DNA from: Candidatus Pacearchaeota archaeon
Lineage (GTDB): Archaea > Nanobdellota > Nanobdellia > Pacearchaeales > GW2011-AR1
NCBI GenBank assembly: GCA_016186375.1
Contig: JACPLS010000002.1
Span: 1 to 8,420, forward strand
Length of the DNA stretch: 8,420 nt
Direction: 5' to 3'
The translations under genes were made by a program, and so were the position numbers. The notes beneath the pieces are model-generated. The model was not told the DNA's origin. It ran no database searches and worked only from the letters and a program-made list of their open reading frames with translations. Shown piece by piece: positions 5,551 to 8,420 of the stretch. How positions within the stretch are numbered: the stretch's first letter is position 1; each line of letters opens with the position of its first letter.

Positions 5551-6777
5551 TTAAAACAGCTTCCCTTGCTTCTCCTGCGTCAAAATCTTTCCATATTCGC
5601 CATCAAAGCCGGGCTTAACTTTCAGTTTCCCTTCTCTATTTAATAAAATCAGCTCAATCAACTTCTCATCAACTTTTTCTCTAATAAAATCCTCTTTCTT
5701 AACATTTAATAAAATATTAAATTCATTTCTGAATTTATCTATAAGAGTATTATAGGCAGCCCATGTTTTCTTTGTTGTCATAGCGCCCCCATTTACAAAA
5801 GCAATCAATTCATGCAAGGGTGCCAAACGATAAAATTCTTTCGCATTAGAAGGCTTAAATCCTTCTTTTTCCTTCGCAATAACATTAATTCTATTTTCAA
5901 CTCCTATTGTCAGCTCTTTACCACAAACATGACATTTTCCTCCTAGTTTTTTTGTTTCAGAAGGCGAGCAAGAAAAATTACAATTCCTATGCCCATCCCA
6001 ATGATATTTCCCATATTCAGGCGGTGTTTCAATCGTTCCTGACAATCCATGGCCTGTTCTAATCGCCTTCATAATATTCTCATAATTCAATTCAGGAATT
6101 TCAAATATTGTCGCCTCTCTTCCTATGCGCCATGGCCAGAAAGAGTGAGCATCGCTGAAAGAAACAATGTTAATTTTCCCATTAATGAATTCTTTCAACC
6201 GCCAAATCATGGGCGGATCAGCACTCATCCCTGATTCAATTGCATAAATATGTTTGCTCTGTTCCTCGAAACATTCTTCCATAGAATCAAAACCAGAATC
6301 AGAACCGAACACACCGAACCAAGGTGTGAACGCATGAGCAGGAATTATTTCAATCTTGTCTTCTATTTCCTTTAATTCCTTAACTAATTGTTTGCATGAA
6401 ATTCCAAAAATAGGTCTGCCATCATAATCTAGCCTTCCCTTGCTTCCTAAATATTCGACAATTTTGTCAGCAATTTCCCTATCTGGGGCAAAAATCAGCA
6501 AATGTACTGCTCTTTTCTTTCCTCCCTGAGAAAACATCAAACTAACTTCGGTCTGCCATAAAAATGGATATCCTGTTTTACTCCACAATATCCCTTTTTC
6601 ATCTTCCTTTAAATTTTCTTTAATCTCTTTATTCCAAAGAGGGTGCTGAAAATCTCCTGTTCCCAACAAGTCGATGCCTTTAATCCGAGCCCATTTTTCC
6701 AAATTAGCAAGAGTAATATCTTTGCTCGTTGCTCTTGCAAATCTGCTATGTATTTGCAAGTCTGCAATAATTCTCAT
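5551..6777 (-). CDS. endoQ: Endonuclease Q (PHP-domain nuclease for deaminated bases)
   Basis: The 408-residue product matches archaeal endonuclease Q along its length. This enzyme nicks DNA 5' of uracil, hypoxanthine, xanthine and abasic sites. PHP metal-site motifs in order: ADLQIHSRFARATSKD (D6, Q8, H10), GTGDFQHP (39-46), TEVSLMF (E77), VHLLIF (H92), IPAHAFTPWFGVFGSDSGFD (H148), AIESGMSADPPM (E181) and SFSDAHS (D209, H211). A zinc site follows with C266, C270, C282 and C285 (CNFSC and CHVC), then RINVIAKEKEGFKPSN and a family-typical helical C-terminus. The first motif usually reads D-L-H-x-H; here the first His is Gln. The C-terminus ends QGKLF, like a PCNA-binding motif (Q-x-x-L-F) cut short; family members are known to bind PCNA. 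ATG 6777 has a TATA box at 6799-6806, so it has its own promoter. Ends in TAA. Confidence 0.9.
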   Translation of the reverse strand: MRIIADLQIHSRFARATSKDITLANLEKWARIKGIDLLGTGDFQHPLWNKEIKENLKEDEKGILWSKTGYPFLWQTEVSLMFSQGGKKRAVHLLIFAPDREIADKIVEYLGSKGRLDYDGRPIFGISCKQLVKELKEIEDKIEIIPAHAFTPWFGVFGSDSGFDSMEECFEEQSKHIYAIESGMSADPPMIWRLKEFINGKINIVSFSDAHSFWPWRIGREATIFEIPELNYENIMKAIRTGHGLSGTIETPPEYGKYHWDGHRNCNFSCSPSETKKLGGKCHVCGKELTIGVENRINVIAKEKEGFKPSNAKEFYRLAPLHELIAFVNGGAMTTKKTWAAYNTLIDKFRNEFNILLNVKKEDFIREKVDEKLIELILLNREGKLKVKPGFDGEYGKILTQEKQGKLF

Positions 6778-6798
6778 TACTTTTTAGAGAGAAATGAG

Positions 6799-6806
6799 TT
6801 TTTAAA
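6799..6806 (-). promoter_or_regulatory. TATA box of the endonuclease Q gene
   Basis: The minus strand reads TTTAAAAA, centred about 26 bases before ATG 6777, in the 45-base gap after the upstream gene. No Shine-Dalgarno sequence precedes the ATG. Endonuclease Q can thus be transcribed independently of the two genes upstream. Confidence 0.5.
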
Positions 6807-6822
6807 TTATATGACAAAAAAC

Positions 6823-7638
6823 TTACATTTTATATTCTTTAAAAAAACAATCATCACACATTCCTTCATGCCAATGTAAATTATGTTTGCCTATCGGGGT
6901 TTTGCATTTCTTACAATTATTCTCTTTCTTTTCATCAATATCTCCTGCAAAATATTTCATTTTTTCTTCAAAATCTTCATCAGCGGGAGAAACTGTCTGC
7001 GCATAAGCGCCCGGACTCCAAAATTCATTTTTATTTTCATCAAAATTTTCACTGCCCATTTTATCTAAAATAATTTCACTAGGCGGAGGTTCATAATCCA
7101 AATTCTCTCCTTTAAGAGTTTTTATTTTATCCTTACTAAAACTGTACTCTTTTCCCAAATTCTCATATAGTTGATCAAATTTCTTCTTATTATCTCCATC
7201 CAATAAGTGAAAGAAATTAGCAATCCAATTTATGTATGCTCTACTATCGCCAATCCAATTTCTATTATTTATAGCCCATAAGATATACTTAATAACTAAC
7301 ATGAGCTCGTGTTTTGTTATTTTTCTTTGTATCTGAAGCGAAACATTTAATGTCATTATTAGATTATATTCCAACTCATCTCTAAAAAAACTAATTTCTT
7401 TATCCAAATTATCCCTTAATCTTCTTAAAGCCAAAACAACATCTTTATCTTTAAGTTTCGTGTTTGTAATACCGTAATTGGCAATGAAAAATTCAAGCGG
7501 GCCTAAAAAATCAAGATATTCGACTTCCATCCCATAGATACTCTTTAATTTCCTAATTTTATCGTTATCGGGCAATAAGAGCTCTTTAAAAGAAACAAAC
7601 TTGATCTCATCCAAACTTTTAGCAATGCTTTTTTTCAT
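6823..7638 (-). CDS. Unrecognised helical protein with C-terminal four-Cys zinc-binding motif
   Basis: I do not recognise a named family. The 271 residues fall into three parts. Residues 1-60 include LDFLGPLEFFIANYGITNT. Residues 61-165 are helix-rich: KDKDVVLALRRLRDNLDKEI, ITKHELMLVIKYILWAINNR, then NWIGDSRAYINWIANFFHLL, an arrangement I associate loosely with proteins encoded beside pRiA4b ORF-3 genes. Residues 170-240 are polar, Pro/Glu/Asp-rich and probably flexible. Residues 242-264 form C-x2-C-x15-C-x2-C (CKKC, then CDDC) with His at 252, 256 and 258 between the pairs, very likely a zinc ribbon or treble clef. The start ATG 7638 overlaps the stop of the pRiA4b-like gene as ATGA, so the two are co-transcribed and probably act together. 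No good Shine-Dalgarno site is present; re-initiation is likely. Ends in TAA. Confidence 0.75.
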   Translation of the reverse strand: MKKSIAKSLDEIKFVSFKELLLPDNDKIRKLKSIYGMEVEYLDFLGPLEFFIANYGITNTKLKDKDVVLALRRLRDNLDKEISFFRDELEYNLIMTLNVSLQIQRKITKHELMLVIKYILWAINNRNWIGDSRAYINWIANFFHLLDGDNKKKFDQLYENLGKEYSFSKDKIKTLKGENLDYEPPPSEIILDKMGSENFDENKNEFWSPGAYAQTVSPADEDFEEKMKYFAGDIDEKKENNCKKCKTPIGKHNLHWHEGMCDDCFFKEYKM

Positions 7639-8186
7639 CTTAATTTTTTATTTGTTTCACTGACATTAAATTTCTCAAAATCCCAGTCTTCACCAAGCCA
7701 ATCTTTTATTCTCTCTTCATAATCAGGATGATTTTTATCTTTGCATATTTTAATAAGCTCTTCATATCCCCACACTCCTCCGCAATCCTCAGGTGGACAG
7801 GCTCTCTGTCCCTCTAAGCAATAAGGAATTTGTTTAATGCCCTCAGGAAGATTTTCAAATATTTTTTCAACAACAATTTCATGTTCCCATGAATCACCAA
7901 AATCATACTCATAATAAAATTTCTGTTTCTCCACTCTTATGTACTTATTAAATTTAATTTTCTTCGAATTTTCAGACTCATACTCGCTATATCCTTCCTC
8001 ATCAGACAATTCAATTCTTATTCCATCTATATTAAAAGAATATAAATGATAATTTTCCCAACCCATTATTTCTTGTATTATGTTATGCAATTGATGAAAT
8101 GAGATATTATCACTAACAAAAAATCTTCTCCAAATCTTTGGCTTTATATCTTTAAGATATATCTTCAATAGTAATATATTTGCCAC
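7635..8186 (-). CDS. Plasmid pRiA4b ORF-3 family protein
   Basis: The 183-residue product carries the family signature end to end: LKIYLKDIKPKIWRRFFV (7-24), FHQLHNIIQEIMGWENYHLY (30-49), YYEYDFGDSWEHEIVVEKI (91-109), CLEGQRACPPEDCGGVWGYE (123-142) and HPDYEERIKDWLGEDWDFEK (153-172). The family is widespread on plasmids and mobile or accessory regions and has no firmly established biochemical role; the Cys residues in ACPPEDC may bind metal or be structural. The start codon is GTG at 8186-8184: an in-frame TAA lies directly before it and the family's first strand begins a few residues after it. A TATATA box at 8208-8213 fits leaderless transcription. The stop TGA overlaps the ATG of the next gene (ATGA), making a two-gene unit with the zinc-motif protein. 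Confidence 0.9.
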   Translation of the reverse strand: MANILLLKIYLKDIKPKIWRRFFVSDNISFHQLHNIIQEIMGWENYHLYSFNIDGIRIELSDEEGYSEYESENSKKIKFNKYIRVEKQKFYYEYDFGDSWEHEIVVEKIFENLPEGIKQIPYCLEGQRACPPEDCGGVWGYEELIKICKDKNHPDYEERIKDWLGEDWDFEKFNVSETNKKLR

Positions 8187-8206
8187 TTATTTTATTATTA
8201 AAAGAA

Positions 8207-8215
8207 GTATATATT
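8207..8215 (-). promoter_or_regulatory. TATA box of the pRiA4b-like two-gene unit
   Basis: The minus strand reads AATATATAC here, centred about 25 bases before the GTG start at 8186. Position and sequence fit an archaeal TATA box for a leaderless transcript, and the position supports the GTG as the true start. Confidence 0.5.
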
Positions 8216-8232
8216 CTTTACTGTTATCATTT

Positions 8233-8420
8233 TTAATCAATAATAAATTCTACCACTAGCTCGGTCTTGCTATAATCACACAAGTTAATGCCCTTCGGGC
8301 AGCTCCGCTAAGACAATCGTTGCATTTCTAACCAAACAGTTATTTTTGATTTATCAATTGGTGGAGGTTTCTTGCAATACATGATAAATTCCATCTCATT
8401 ATGACATTTTGGGCATATAG
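8233..8420 (-). CDS. Zinc-ribbon protein, 3' end, with an in-frame TAG
   Basis: The gene enters from the right edge. In the frame whose first full codon is 8418-8416 it reads ICPKCHNEMEFIMYCKKPPP and then IDKSKITVWLEMQRLS up to TAG at 8308-8310. CPKC followed by a Cys ten residues after the pair looks like half of a zinc ribbon. The frame does not close there: after the TAG it stays open for 24 sense codons (RSCPKGINLCDYSKT, ELVVEFIID) to a TAA at 8233-8235, and this part also looks protein-like, with two further Cys that could complete the zinc site. Either the gene ends at the TAG (8308) and the rest is chance, or it is a mutated gene, or TAG is read through. Family unknown because the N-terminal part lies outside the window. 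The pRiA4b-like gene promoter starts just downstream. Confidence 0.5.
8289..8301. other. Small perfect hairpin after the in-frame TAG
   Basis: TGCCCTTCGGGCA can fold into five base pairs with a three-base loop. It begins 7 bases past the in-frame TAG on the minus strand, in a pocket more GC-rich than its surroundings. It has no T-run after it, so it does not look like an intrinsic terminator. It could be a stem affecting readthrough of the TAG, or simply chance. Confidence 0.3.

Noticed and set aside
8236..8270. A tRNA D-arm-like string on the minus strand (AGCTAGTGGTAGAA).
   Set aside because: No T-arm, no acceptor pairing and no anticodon stem follow; the stretch instead belongs to the open frame after the in-frame TAG.
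8233..8310. The GC-richer hairpin region as a TnpB guide RNA end or an IS200/IS605 terminus.
   Set aside because: The adjoining peptide lacks the TnpB C-terminal zinc-finger and catalytic motifs, and no transposase or matching second end is visible.
1..8420. CRISPR array, insertion sequence, rRNA or tRNA gene.
   Set aside because: No regularly spaced repeats, no transposase motifs with terminal repeats, and no RNA-gene signatures were found by reading both strands.

Overview
The window looks archaeal, most likely from an AT-rich uncultivated lineage of the DPANN type. The reasons are: a recognisable endonuclease Q, a TrmB-type and a double Lrp/AsnC-type regulator, a UPF0175/DUF3368 toxin-antitoxin pair, and the promoters. 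Seven start codons have an archaeal TATA-like octamer centred about 24 to 28 bases upstream and no Shine-Dalgarno sequence, which is the pattern of leaderless transcripts. The lineage is an inference; no rRNA or tRNA gene is present to fix it. No stretch longer than about 100 bases lacks a gene or promoter.

Layout, left to right. (1) 1-377, minus: 5' part of a probable DUF2156-like (GNAT-fold) protein, divergent from a TrmB-family regulator (471-1199, plus). They share a 93-base promoter region with a palindrome and two exact copies of a 12-base repeat. (2) 1240-2050, minus: a vapBC-type module, UPF0175 antitoxin then DUF3368 PIN toxin, with its own TATA box and repeated TGTAAAC-like sites. 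An unrelated membrane-anchored, EF-hand-like reading frame (2051-2401) runs in frame and without a stop into the antitoxin. (3) 2443-4484, minus: a translationally coupled pair. A fold-type III PLP-decarboxylase homologue is followed by a SAM methyltransferase through an ATGA overlap with a strong GGAGG site. The decarboxylase homologue has Phe where the family has its PLP-binding Lys, and Thr where it has the catalytic Cys. Divergent from the pair is a regulator with two Lrp/AsnC units (4580-5539, plus), the natural candidate to control it. (4) 5551-8186, minus: endonuclease Q, preceded by a two-gene unit (pRiA4b ORF-3 family protein, then an unrecognised protein with a C-terminal four-Cys zinc-binding motif), again joined by ATGA. 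(5) 8233-8420, minus: the 3' end of a zinc-ribbon gene, interrupted by an in-frame TAG and then open for 24 more codons to TAA.

What stands out: the decarboxylase homologue without its catalytic lysine coupled to a methyltransferase, the head-to-antitoxin reading frame, the in-frame TAG at the right edge, and the compact regulator operators. The pathway of the decarboxylase-like/methyltransferase pair cannot be named from sequence alone. Nothing in the window proves a new defence or biosynthetic system, but this pair and the pRiA4b/zinc-motif unit are the best candidates.
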